This document shows positions 23,200-31,558 of a stretch of DNA of 64,000 nt, piece by piece; position 1 is the first letter of the stretch; every line of letters begins with the position of its first letter. Origin of the DNA: Pseudomonadota bacterium (GTDB lineage Bacteria; Pseudomonadota; Gammaproteobacteria; Steroidobacterales; JBCBZW01). The stretch is from NCBI GenBank assembly GCA_039193195.1, contig JBCCWS010000001.1, positions 1 through 64,000 on the forward strand. Direction: 5' to 3'. The position numbers and the translations under genes were made by a program. The notes beneath the pieces were generated by a model. It saw only the letters and a list, made by a program, of their open reading frames with translations. It did no database searches and was not told the origin of the DNA.

Positions 23200-24273
23200 A
23201 TGAACATTAGGGAGTTGATGGCGGACCGTAACCGCTTCTATTGGGCCCTGAACTTAGGCGGCTGGGCTGGCTATGTGGTCACGGCCTACATTGGCGCCTT
23301 CGCTTACGACAAGCCGGAGTCTTACCTGTGGGTGATCTCCGTCTCGGGCCTGCTCGGCATCACGTTCACCGTGCCGATGCGGGCGATCTACCGGCGCTGG
23401 TGGTCCTTCCCGCCGATGAAGCTGGCCCTGTCCACGCTGGCCCTGTGCTTCGCCCTCGCCAGCGTGCGCTCACTCGTGATCAACCATCTCTACTTCGATT
23501 GGGTGAAGGGCGGCTGGACGCCGAGCGACTGGAAGAGCTACTTCGGCGGCTATCTCGGCACCTTCTACCTCTTCGTGTGCTGGAGTGGCCTCTACTTCGG
23601 CATCAAGTACTACCAGGAGCTGCAGGACCAGACGCGCCGCGCCCTGAACGCCACGGCTGCCGCCCACCAGGCGCAGCTCACGATGCTTCGCTATCAGCTC
23701 AATCCTCACTTCCTCTTCAACACCCTCAATGCGATCTCCACCCTGATCCTCGATCACCGCACTGAGATGGCCAATGAGTGTGTCACGCGCCTAAGCGATT
23801 TCTTGCGATACTCCCTCGATAATGACCCAATGCGGCGCGTCACCCTGCGCCAGGAGCTCGAGGCCTTAGATCTCTATCTGGAGATCGAGAAGGTGCGCTT
23901 CGGCGAGCGCCTGACCATCCAGCGTGAGGTGGCGGGCGAGGCCCTCGACGCCCTCGTGCCAAGCCTAATCCTCCAGCCATTGATCGAGAACGCGGTGAAG
24001 TACGCGATCAGCCCGCGCGAGGAGGGGGGCACGGTCCGAATCGCTGCGCGCACCCATCATCAGTCGTTGATGGTCACCATCGCGGACGACGGTCCGGGCC
24101 TGAAAAACGGCAGCATGCCCAGCCACGGTTCGACCGGTGTGGGCCTTAAGAACACTCGCGAGCGCCTAAAGCAACTCTACGGTGATTCGCAGGCCCTGAC
24201 GCTCGCGCCGAACAGTCCGAAGGGTTTGGTAATCAGCATCAACCTGCCTCTGGAGCACGCCCCCGCAAGCTAG
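23200..24273 (+). CDS. LytS/AlgZ-type sensor histidine kinase
   Basis: The 357-aa kinase has four or more N-terminal membrane helices (about 15-150), then a His_kinase domain with YQLNPHFLFNTLNAIS; His170 is the likely phosphorylated residue. The HATPase part carries LILQPLIENAVKYAI (N box), ADDGPGL (G1) and GVGLKNTRERL (G2). It lacks a separate extracytoplasmic sensor domain. It is the presumed partner of the LytTR regulator 219 bp downstream. Its position 62 bp after the pump adaptor suggests that the pair controls, or is controlled with, the efflux operon. Confidence 0.94.
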   Translation: MNIRELMADRNRFYWALNLGGWAGYVVTAYIGAFAYDKPESYLWVISVSGLLGITFTVPMRAIYRRWWSFPPMKLALSTLALCFALASVRSLVINHLYFDWVKGGWTPSDWKSYFGGYLGTFYLFVCWSGLYFGIKYYQELQDQTRRALNATAAAHQAQLTMLRYQLNPHFLFNTLNAISTLILDHRTEMANECVTRLSDFLRYSLDNDPMRRVTLRQELEALDLYLEIEKVRFGERLTIQREVAGEALDALVPSLILQPLIENAVKYAISPREEGGTVRIAARTHHQSLMVTIADDGPGLKNGSMPSHGSTGVGLKNTRERLKQLYGDSQALTLAPNSPKGLVISINLPLEHAPAS

Positions 24274-24491
24274 GGCTGCTCCCGCCGGCCGGCTGACTGG
24301 GCGTACGTCTCCACCCCCGCCGCCGCGCAGGTCTCCGAGCAGGAGTCGATGACAAGGGGGCGAGCGGTAGCCAAAGGGGCCCGATTGGTCTCGGGCCGAC
24401 GCCCGCAGCCAGCTTCCTTCGGCGCTTCGGAACCTCTCGTGCGACGCACTGTCTCCTGATTCATCAAGGCTAGGGGAGGTGGCCATCGGCG

Positions 24492-25331
24492 ATGTCCGAG
24501 GGGCCGGGGAGCGCGGGAGTGAAGACACTGAGAACGATCATCGTCGATGACGAAGAGCTGGCCCGCCGCGGCCTTGAGATCCGCCTTCGCAAGGAGGAGG
24601 ACGTCGACATCTGTGCGCGCTGCAGTACGGGCCGTGAAGCGATCGCCGCCGTGCGAGAGCACGAGCCGGATCTGGTGTTCCTCGATATCCAAATGCCTGT
24701 GCTTGACGGCTTCGCCACCCTGCGCGAATTCGCCGGCCCGCAGATGCCGATCGTTATCTTCGTCACCGCGTTTGCGGAGCATGCGATCCGTGCCTTTGAG
24801 GCCAACGCCCTCGACTACCTCCTAAAGCCGATCGACGATCGGCGCCTGCAGGCCGCCCTGCAGCGCGCTCGGGCCCACGCGGTGGCCCGCGAGGCATCGG
24901 ATCATCGCTCGCGGCTGTTGAAGCTGATCTGCGACATCACAGGTGAGGAGGTATCCCTCGAGCAGGCACTCGAGAGCGAGGGGGCGTTGCAGGCCAAACC
25001 CCGTCGGCTGGCGATCAAAAACGCAGGCCGTACCACCTGTGTGGACATGGAGGACATCGCCTGGATCGAGTCCGCGGGGGATTACCTGTGCGTGCACGCC
25101 CTCGGCGAGACGCACGTGCTGCGCGGAACCATGAAGCAGATCGAACAGATGCTCGGTACGGAGCGCTTCGCACGCGTGCACAGATCCACGATCGTCAACA
25201 TCACTCGCGTCGCGTCGATCCGCGGGCATATCAACGGCGAGTCGTTCCTCGCGCTCGATTGCGGCAAGGAGCTGAAGGTGAGCCGAAGCTACCGTGATTG
25301 CGTGGAGCGTATCGCCCAGCAGCTTTCCTAG
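24492..25331 (+). CDS. LytTR family response regulator
   Basis: A 279-aa regulator: receiver domain (about 14-135) with VDDEE acidic pocket, Asp65 in LVFLDIQMP and the switch LKPID Lys; a linker of about 45 residues; and a C-terminal LytTR DNA-binding domain with IAWIESAGDYLCVHALGETH, MKQIEQMLGTERFARVHRST IVNI and LKVSRSYRD. LytTR domains bind direct repeats rather than palindromes. It should be phosphorylated by the LytS-type kinase just upstream. ATG 24492 is used; a GTG at 24531 would remove the 13-residue leader. Confidence 0.94.
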   Translation: MSEGPGSAGVKTLRTIIVDDEELARRGLEIRLRKEEDVDICARCSTGREAIAAVREHEPDLVFLDIQMPVLDGFATLREFAGPQMPIVIFVTAFAEHAIRAFEANALDYLLKPIDDRRLQAALQRARAHAVAREASDHRSRLLKLICDITGEEVSLEQALESEGALQAKPRRLAIKNAGRTTCVDMEDIAWIESAGDYLCVHALGETHVLRGTMKQIEQMLGTERFARVHRSTIVNITRVASIRGHINGESFLALDCGKELKVSRSYRDCVERIAQQLS

Positions 25332-25362
25332 GCGTACGCTGGCGCGAAACTCAGGCGAGAGA

Positions 25363-25392
25363 AAGCCCCGTCGCTCGCGAGCGACGGGGCTT
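25363..25392. terminator. Hairpin terminator between the LytTR and TonB receptor genes
   Basis: AAGCCCCGTCGCTCG is followed directly by its exact reverse complement. Read on the minus strand the hairpin is followed by a T-rich run (CTTTCTCT), so it best fits termination of the receptor gene. On the plus strand the following bases are not T-rich. It sits 31 bp after the LytTR stop and 21 bp after the receptor stop in the convergent arrangement. Confidence 0.75.
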
Positions 25393-25413
25393 CCCACTCA
25401 GTCAGTCACGCGA

Positions 25414-28149
25414 TCAGAACTGACCGCGCAGCTTCAGGTACCACAGGCCGCCGAAGAAACCGCTCGGCGAGGTGGTCGGGTACAGGGCGCCCACGATACC
25501 GGCGAACGGGTTTTCGTCCGGGAAGGTATCGAACACGTTTTGTGCACCCAGCACCACTTCGATGCGGTTGTCGAACATGGTGGCGGCTGCCTCCATGTCC
25601 ACGGTCACGATCGCATCGCTGTCAATCGGCAGGTCGCAACCGCCGAGGGCCGGATCGTCGTTCGTGGCGTCGAGGTGACACTCGAAGAACTCACCCCAGT
25701 AGTTCAACCGCACCATGCCGCGGAACGGACCCTGGAAATGGTTGAAGGTGAGGTTGCCGCGGAAGTTCGGGATGTTCTCCTCGAGCTGACGCTGACGACC
25801 CAGGGACAGGGGCGCTGCCGTGTCCAGGCCGCGATCGGTCACTTCCGTGTCGGTGTAGTTGAACGCCAGGGCCAGCGACGAGCTCGAGCCGTCGTAGATC
25901 GTGAAGTCCGTGTTGGCGACCAGGTCGATACCCTGCGTGCGCGTGTCGAAGGAGTTGTTGAAGAAGCCGAAGCTTGCCAAATCCTCCGAACCGGCGAAGT
26001 CCGCTGCGTTCAAGATCCCTGCATCGTCCAGGGCGAAGAGCGCCTGGCTGGTGGTGGGGTTGTCCGGCAGCATCACGCCGTTTTCGTTGGCCGTCGCGAT
26101 CAGCTCACCCTGGAAGTCCTGCTGGGTGGAGATCGAGATGCGGTCGTCCACTTCGATGCGGAAGTAGTCCAGCGTGAAGCTGATCGGACCCGCGTCGAAG
26201 GCGGCGCCGATGGAGAAGTTCACCGAATCCTCAGGGCCGAGTTCAGGACGCACACCCGTCTGCGCTTCCAGGCGGTCAGCGATGAACTGACCGGCGGCAC
26301 TCGAGAGCGGAATCGTGCCCTGGTCGTTCAGCACGCCGCCGGTGAAGGCGGTGGTGATGTTGGTCACGTTGGCCTGACCGGCCGTCGGTGCCTTAAAGCC
26401 CGTGCTGATGGTCGAGCGCAGAGTGACGTTATCGTTAGCCTGGAACAGGCCGCCCACCTTCCAGTTGGTGGTGCTCCCGAAGGTGTCGTAGTCCTCGAAG
26501 CGAACGGCGCCTTGCAGGACGAAGCGATCGGTGATGTCCGTTTCCGTTTCGAAGTACAGGGCGTAGTTGCTCTGGGTATTGCTTCCGGCGGAGGCGGAGG
26601 TGAAGCCACCGAAGCCGTTGGAGCTCGAGGAGAAGCCCTGACCGGCCGGGAAGGCGTCGGACGGGGCGGCGAGGGGACCGATCTCGAAGGAGTTGGCATC
26701 ACCGGCGATGATCTCGAATTCCTCTTCGCGGTACTGGAAGCCGAAGGCGATACCGATGTCCGAGGCGAAGACGCTGTTCGGGATGCCGTAACCGAGGTTC
26801 AACTCGATGTTGTTATCCGTTTGCACGTAGCCGCCCGGGTTGAAGTCGCGGGGCGAATCCGGACCGAGGGACGCGTTCAGCGTGTTGTTGATGAAGAAGT
26901 TGATCTCGTTCTCACCCCAGTAGTAACTGAGGTCGTAGGTGAGACCGTTGCCCCAGGGGATCTCCCCGCGCAGGCCAACGGCGACCGAGGCATCCTCCAA
27001 GTCACCCCCAAAGCGCGGCGTGAAGCCGCCGGGGATGGTCTCGACGAAGGAGAAGCAGTTCGGGTCAGCCTGCAGCGCGGCGAGGCCGGCTGCGTCGGGC
27101 AGGCCGTCGACCACATCCACCACTGGGCAGTTGCCGGAGCCGTCGGGCGTGAGGTCGCCGACCAGCAGCGTGGCGCCGCCGTCGTTTGAGTACACCCCGC
27201 CGCGGTTGGTCGGGTTACGGAAGAAGAAGCCGCCGTCTACGTTGCGCTCGGCGTAGTTACCGAAGGCGTAGAGTTCGGCGTACTCGTTCAGGGGCAGGCC
27301 AGCGTTGACGAAGACGGATATGTCGTCATTGATGTTCGGCTGACCCCAGATCTGCGTGAACTCGTCGGTGACGCCGTTCACGGAGACGTCCATCACGTCA
27401 GTGTTGCCGGCCGCAATGAGGCCGATCGCGTCATCACGCTGCACTGAGCGAATCGTATCGTTAACTTCACTGTACTCAGCGCTGAGGTTGATGAAGCTGC
27501 CGTCGGTCCAGAGGGGGAAGCCGATGTTACCGGAGATGGAGAACTGCTCGCCGTCTCCCGCGTAGGCTTCACCGCCCTCGATCTCGAAGGAGGCCCCTTC
27601 TGAGGCGTCTTTGAGCACGAAGTTGATCACGCCGGCGATGGCGTCCGAGCCGTACTGGGAGGCGGCACCGTCACGCAGCACTTCCACCTGCTTCAGGGCG
27701 ATGGAGGGAATCACGGAGATATCTGGGCCCTGGGCGCCATCGGAGATACCGCCGCCGAGGAAGCTGATGACCGCGGCACGGTGGCGGCGCTTACCGTTGA
27801 CCAGCACCAGGGTCTCGTCCGGCGCCAGACCGCGAAGGTTGGCGGGGCGGATGAGCGTGGCCGCGTCGGAGATCGGCTGGGTGTTCACGTTAAAGGACGG
27901 CACGGACGTACGCAGGATGTTTTGGATGTCCGTGTTGCCCTGATTGAGCAGCTCGTCCTGGCCGATCACATCGACCGGTGCGGGCGTCTCTGCGGCGGAG
28001 CGTTCGGCACGGCGAGTACCGACGCTGATGACCTCTTCCACGGGACCTTCGCTCTGGGCGAGGGCTAGCGTGGGCAGGCCGCCGCTGACGCAGGCGGCGG
28101 CGACGGCAACGACCAGCGGTAGCCGTGCCTGGTGAGTCGATAACTTCAT
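25414..28149 (-). CDS. TonB-dependent outer membrane receptor
   Basis: A 911-aa receptor with signal peptide (LVVAVAAACVSGGLPTLALAQ), a TonB-box-like VEEVISVGTRR, a plug domain (about 50-180) with ANLRGLAPDETLVLVNGKRR and QVEVLRDGAASQYGSDAIAG, and a long 22-strand barrel with tyrosine- and asparagine-rich strands. It ends in KLRGQF, a proper outer membrane C-terminus. It lacks markers such as FRAP/NPNL, so the ligand cannot be named; large receptors of this group transport sugars, peptides or siderophores. It stands divergent to the cobalamin cluster. No riboswitch precedes it, so a B12 role is not supported. Confidence 0.93.
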   Translation of the reverse strand: MKLSTHQARLPLVVAVAAACVSGGLPTLALAQSEGPVEEVISVGTRRAERSAAETPAPVDVIGQDELLNQGNTDIQNILRTSVPSFNVNTQPISDAATLIRPANLRGLAPDETLVLVNGKRRHRAAVISFLGGGISDGAQGPDISVIPSIALKQVEVLRDGAASQYGSDAIAGVINFVLKDASEGASFEIEGGEAYAGDGEQFSISGNIGFPLWTDGSFINLSAEYSEVNDTIRSVQRDDAIGLIAAGNTDVMDVSVNGVTDEFTQIWGQPNINDDISVFVNAGLPLNEYAELYAFGNYAERNVDGGFFFRNPTNRGGVYSNDGGATLLVGDLTPDGSGNCPVVDVVDGLPDAAGLAALQADPNCFSFVETIPGGFTPRFGGDLEDASVAVGLRGEIPWGNGLTYDLSYYWGENEINFFINNTLNASLGPDSPRDFNPGGYVQTDNNIELNLGYGIPNSVFASDIGIAFGFQYREEEFEIIAGDANSFEIGPLAAPSDAFPAGQGFSSSSNGFGGFTSASAGSNTQSNYALYFETETDITDRFVLQGAVRFEDYDTFGSTTNWKVGGLFQANDNVTLRSTISTGFKAPTAGQANVTNITTAFTGGVLNDQGTIPLSSAAGQFIADRLEAQTGVRPELGPEDSVNFSIGAAFDAGPISFTLDYFRIEVDDRISISTQQDFQGELIATANENGVMLPDNPTTSQALFALDDAGILNAADFAGSEDLASFGFFNNSFDTRTQGIDLVANTDFTIYDGSSSSLALAFNYTDTEVTDRGLDTAAPLSLGRQRQLEENIPNFRGNLTFNHFQGPFRGMVRLNYWGEFFECHLDATNDDPALGGCDLPIDSDAIVTVDMEAAATMFDNRIEVVLGAQNVFDTFPDENPFAGIVGALYPTTSPSGFFGGLWYLKLRGQF

Positions 28150-28568
28150 AGGATCAAGTTCCCCCTAGACTCATTTACATTCCCCGCTCGCCAGCACGGC
28201 GACGGTTCGCTTGAGACACACGACTTAGAACTGGACCGAAAGCGGTTCCCCTTCGCCAGCCCATCCTGAAGCTCGCTTTCGCGGGTGCCCCCCTCTAATG
28301 GATCATCCGCGAAACACGCTGCAGGCCGTTGTCTTTACAACGGGTTTACCCTGCAGTGCAGTGTCATCGACCCGCAATATAGCCCAGCGCCGCGCGAAGT
28401 TGTATTAAAGCTTCCTGTCGATCCTCTGTGGGGTGTCGAATTTCCTGTCCGGATGTTGTTTCCGTGCAACGTGGGCCGGGCGCCACGCGGCGCATCGGAT
28501 GGCCGAACGAACGCGGGCTCGCGCTTACGCGCTGGCGTTCGCGCTGGCGTTCGCGGACACTCCAGCCC
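28150..28568. other. Divergent intergenic region between the receptor and cobT
   Basis: About 420 bp that must contain promoters for both directions. No riboswitch-like B12 box is visible. A short imperfect tandem repeat of CTGGCGTTCGCG lies near 28530-28556, just before the cobT start. The receptor ATG has GGGGAA upstream on the minus strand. Confidence 0.5.
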
Positions 28569-29594
28569 ATGAGTACGAGGGATGATGATCGCGATCTCGC
28601 ATCGGTCGCGCGGGCGCGGATGAATGGCAAAGTGAAACCGCTCGGCTCACTCGGGCGCCTGGAGCCCTTGGCGATACAGCTGGCGCGGCACCTGGGGACG
28701 CTGACGCCGCACCTCGACGGCTGCCACTTGTTGTTGTTCGCCGGTGATCACGGGTTGGCCGTCGAGCCTGGGATCTCTGCCTACCCGTCGACGGTTACCC
28801 GTCTCATGCTGCAGACCTTTCTCGAGGGACGAGCCGCGGCCAACGTCCTGGCCCGTTCAGTTGGGGCTAGCGTGTTCGTAGTAGATGCGGGTGTGGCCGG
28901 TGAGGCGATCGAATCCCCTGGCCTCATTTCGCGCCGAATCGCCCCTGGCACCGCGAACAGTCTGCGAGGGCCCGCGATGACGTCCTCCGAGTGTGCCGAG
29001 GCGATCGACACAGGCGCTGCCTTGGCGCGCGAGCACGCGGCGCCGGTGCTGTGCTGTGGCGAGATGGGTATCGGCAATACGAGTGCGGCAGCGTTGGTCG
29101 CGCACAAGATCACCGGTGTCGAGTTGGCGCACCTCGCGGGTCCGGGCACCGGATTGGATGCCGCTGGCGTCGCTCGCAAACGAGCGTTGCTGATCGAGGC
29201 TGCCGCGCGCACGGCGAGCGCACTCCCGGCAGCGCAGGCAATGGCCGAGTACGGCGGGTTCGAGTTGGCGATGATGGCCGGCGCCATGCGTGGCGGCGTC
29301 GAAGCCGGCAGCGTGGTGATCGTCGATGGCTTCATCGCCACGGCCAGCGCGTGTTGTGCCCTGAGCCTCGCGCCCCACATCGCGGACGGTTTGGTCTTCG
29401 CCCATCGCTCGGCCGAACCAGGTCACCGGCACCTGCTTGCGCATCTCGACGTCCAGCCCCTGTTGGCGCTCGATATGCGCTTAGGCGAGGGCACCGGCGC
29501 GCTCCTGGCCTGGCCCCTCGTGCGCAGCGCTGCCGCCCTGATCAGCGAGATGGCGAGCCTTGAGGATATCGGCGTTACGGCGCCCCCCACGTGA
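28569..29594 (+). CDS. cobT: Nicotinate-nucleotide--dimethylbenzimidazole phosphoribosyltransferase
   Basis: CobT transfers the phosphoribosyl group from nicotinate mononucleotide to the lower base 5,6-dimethylbenzimidazole, giving alpha-ribazole phosphate for cobalamin assembly. The 341-aa protein shows KVKPLGSLGRLEPLA, LLLFAGDHGLAVEPGISAYP, CGEMGIGNTSAAA and the catalytic-loop motif LGEGTGALLAWPLV, whose Glu is the usual general base. ATG 28569 fits the family start; the frame extends 47 codons further upstream without support. cobS begins 4 bp inside its 3' end, so cobT-cobS-cobC are one operon. Confidence 0.96.
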   Translation: MSTRDDDRDLASVARARMNGKVKPLGSLGRLEPLAIQLARHLGTLTPHLDGCHLLLFAGDHGLAVEPGISAYPSTVTRLMLQTFLEGRAAANVLARSVGASVFVVDAGVAGEAIESPGLISRRIAPGTANSLRGPAMTSSECAEAIDTGAALAREHAAPVLCCGEMGIGNTSAAALVAHKITGVELAHLAGPGTGLDAAGVARKRALLIEAAARTASALPAAQAMAEYGGFELAMMAGAMRGGVEAGSVVIVDGFIATASACCALSLAPHIADGLVFAHRSAEPGHRHLLAHLDVQPLLALDMRLGEGTGALLAWPLVRSAAALISEMASLEDIGVTAPPT

Positions 29595-30394
29595 GGGCTC
29601 GCTGGCGCCTCACCGATGAGCTCGCTGCGGCGGGGCTCGCGCTCCAGTTTCTCACTCGCCTACCGATCTCCTCCAGCGCCTGGTACAGCGAGCGACGGTC
29701 GGCAGCTTCCGTGCGCTACTACCCGCTCGTGGGCGCCCTGGTGGGCGCTGTCGCTGCGCTCGCGTGGTTGGCTAGCGATGCGCTCTTTCACGATTCGTTG
29801 CTGGCTGCCTTGATGGCGAGCTGTGCAACGATCCTATTCACTGGGGCGTTCCACGAGGACGGCCTCGCCGACACCTGCGACGGCATTGGGGGCGGAGTCA
29901 CTCGCGAGGGAAGCCTGCAGATCATGCGAGATAGTCGTCTCGGTACCTACGGGGCGGTCGGCTTGACCGCGGTGTTGGCGATGAAGGTCGTAGCGCTCGT
30001 GGCCCTCTCTCGCGCGATGCCCATGGGCGTTCTTGCGATGACGCTTCTGGCCGGCCATGGCCTGAGTCGCGCCTCCAGCGTGCTGGTGGTGGCGACGAGC
30101 TGCTACGTGCGTGCCGAGGGGATCGCTAAACCTGTTGCCAAAGCCGTGGACGGTGTCAGCCTGGCCGTGGTCCTGGTCAGCGCTGCCCTTATGGCGGGCG
30201 GTCTAGCCTATGCGGGTCCCGCGTCGCCGGATATCGGCCGCCTCGTCGGTGGCCTTGGCGGGGCACTTATTGGCCACCTGTCCGCCCGGGTGTTCTTCGA
30301 GCGGAAGTTGGGTGGCTACACGGGGGATTGTCTCGGGTGCGTTCAGCAACTCAGCGAGTTTGGGCTATACCTCGGCGTGCTGGCGGCGGTGTAG
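29591..30394 (+). CDS. cobS: Adenosylcobinamide-GDP ribazoletransferase (cobalamin synthase)
   Basis: CobS joins adenosylcobinamide-GDP to alpha-ribazole, the last step of cobalamin synthesis, in the inner membrane. The 267-aa protein is strongly hydrophobic and has TGAFHEDGLADTCDGIGGG, whose acidic residues bind metal, plus RDSRLGTYGA and GGYTGDCLGCVQQLSE. The GTG start overlaps the cobT stop in a GTGA junction, and the family start WRLTDE-LAAAGLALQFLTRLP supports it. The stop is one base before the cobC GTG. Confidence 0.96.
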   Translation: MRARWRLTDELAAAGLALQFLTRLPISSSAWYSERRSAASVRYYPLVGALVGAVAALAWLASDALFHDSLLAALMASCATILFTGAFHEDGLADTCDGIGGGVTREGSLQIMRDSRLGTYGAVGLTAVLAMKVVALVALSRAMPMGVLAMTLLAGHGLSRASSVLVVATSCYVRAEGIAKPVAKAVDGVSLAVVLVSAALMAGGLAYAGPASPDIGRLVGGLGGALIGHLSARVFFERKLGGYTGDCLGCVQQLSEFGLYLGVLAAV

Positions 30395-30395
30395 G

Positions 30396-30962
30396 GTGGG
30401 ATCGCTGCACCTGCTTCGACACACGCGCCTACAGGTGGATGAGGGCGTTTGCTACGGCCAGCTCGATGAGCCTTTGGCGACGAGCTTCGAGGCTGAGCGG
30501 GCGGCTGTCCTAGAGCGGTCGCACGCCTGCATGCCGACGGCAGTGTTCTCCAGTCCGCTGACCCGCTGCATGCGCCTTGCAGAATCGATAGCGGATGAAC
30601 ACGGGCTTAGCGCTCGCCGTGACAGGCGTCTGCTCGAGATGCACTTCGGCGCCTGGCAGGGTCGGGCCTGGGCAGAGGTACCGCGCCACCAGCTTGATCA
30701 ATGGAGTGCGGACTTCTACCATGCGTCGCCCCACGGCGGCGAGAGCGTCGCCCAGTTCACCGTCCGCGTCCGCCAGGCGCTGGGTGAGTGTCAGGCGGCG
30801 TCGAGGCGCGCCTTGGTGGTGACCCACGCGGGGGTGATCAGAGCGGCGCTGGCGCTCACGCATCGGCCCGACGCTTGGCAGCAGCGCATCGGTTATGGGC
30901 AGCTGATTACCATCGACGAAGATCTCGCCGGCGAGGAATTCGTCGCGCCGACCGCGCGTTGA
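30396..30962 (+). CDS. cobC: Alpha-ribazole phosphatase, histidine phosphatase family
   Basis: CobC removes phosphate from alpha-ribazole 5'-phosphate. The 188-aa protein is a phosphoglycerate-mutase-like histidine phosphatase: LHLLRHTRLQVDEGVCYGQL DEPL at the N-terminus with nucleophile His9 in RHT, SSPLTRCMRLAE, LLEMHFGAWQGRAW and VVTHAGVIRAAL, the last with the second catalytic His. The RHTR...GVCYGQxDEPL pattern is specific for the CobC branch. It starts at GTG one base after the cobS stop. No cobU/cobP gene, needed for cobinamide activation, is present in the window. Confidence 0.93.
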   Translation: MGSLHLLRHTRLQVDEGVCYGQLDEPLATSFEAERAAVLERSHACMPTAVFSSPLTRCMRLAESIADEHGLSARRDRRLLEMHFGAWQGRAWAEVPRHQLDQWSADFYHASPHGGESVAQFTVRVRQALGECQAASRRALVVTHAGVIRAALALTHRPDAWQQRIGYGQLITIDEDLAGEEFVAPTAR

Positions 30963-30998
30963 CACGGGCGCGGCTGAAGTCCCATAGTGCCGCGCAGA

Positions 30999-31168
30999 TG
31001 GTGTCCCCTGTGGACTTGATAGGGAACCCGGTGCAAGTCCGGGACTGTGCCCGCAACTGTGAACGGTGAGCTGGCAGCATGCTCGCCACTGGCGCTCGCG
31101 ATGCAACGTGAGGGCTGGGAAGGCCGCTGCCCGAAGTGTTGACCCGTGAGTCAGTAGACCTGCCGTCG
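30999..31168 (+). ncRNA. Cobalamin riboswitch
   Basis: Conserved cores in order: GGGAACCCGGTGCAAGTCCGG at 31022-31042 (peripheral J and P6-type element), CCCGCAACTGT at 31050-31060, a variable stem region, and the B12 box AGTCAGTAGACCTGCC at 31149-31164. This order is that of a class I/II cobalamin riboswitch. It lies 36 bp after the cobC stop and about 390 bp upstream of btuC, so the controlled transcript is probably the btuCD operon. Exact ends are approximate. Confidence 0.93.
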
Positions 31169-31170
31169 CG

Positions 31171-31558
31171 TCGCTCGTCCGGGGCCGGGCCCAGCCCTCA
31201 AGGACAGGGATCGACTATTCCCGTGAAGCGACTCGGTGTCCATTATCGCGCCGCAGGTTGCCCTGGCGATGGACTCAGGTTGCGAACGCGCTTGCGTCGG
31301 TAACGCCCGCGCGTCATCGGGAATTGACGATGCTCCTACCGCTGCGCCCCACCTCGCGCTTGCTCACCTGCGGGATGAGCCCTTCGGCCGCGCCTGTCGA
31401 GAGGGCATCCCGTGCACCGCGCGAGGCTAAGGGCCCTGCCCGCCGGCCGAGTGCGGCGGGCACTCAGGCCGCGCACAGGGTGCTGGGTTCCTGACCTTAT
31501 CCGGCACCACCGCGCCGCCGTTAGTCAGCGGGGCGCTGATCGCCGAGGCGAGTGAGCG
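31171..31558. other. Leader between the cobalamin riboswitch and btuC
   Basis: About 390 bp. No ORF resembles a BtuF-type binding protein. Short open frames exist (31236-31430; 31258-31494), without recognised motifs. One frame ending ELTLSGTTAPPLVSGALIAE ASER overlaps the btuC start with an ATGA-like junction, which hints at a coding remnant. Otherwise I see only the likely expression platform. Confidence 0.45.

Noticed and set aside
28428-28568. Cobalamin riboswitch before cobT
   Set aside because: No B12 box or its reverse complement is seen; the riboswitch core is only at 30999-31168.
31205-31558. Possible btuF gene between the riboswitch and btuC
   Set aside because: No signal peptide or binding-protein motif in any frame; only short open frames without known features, so I recorded it as a leader instead.
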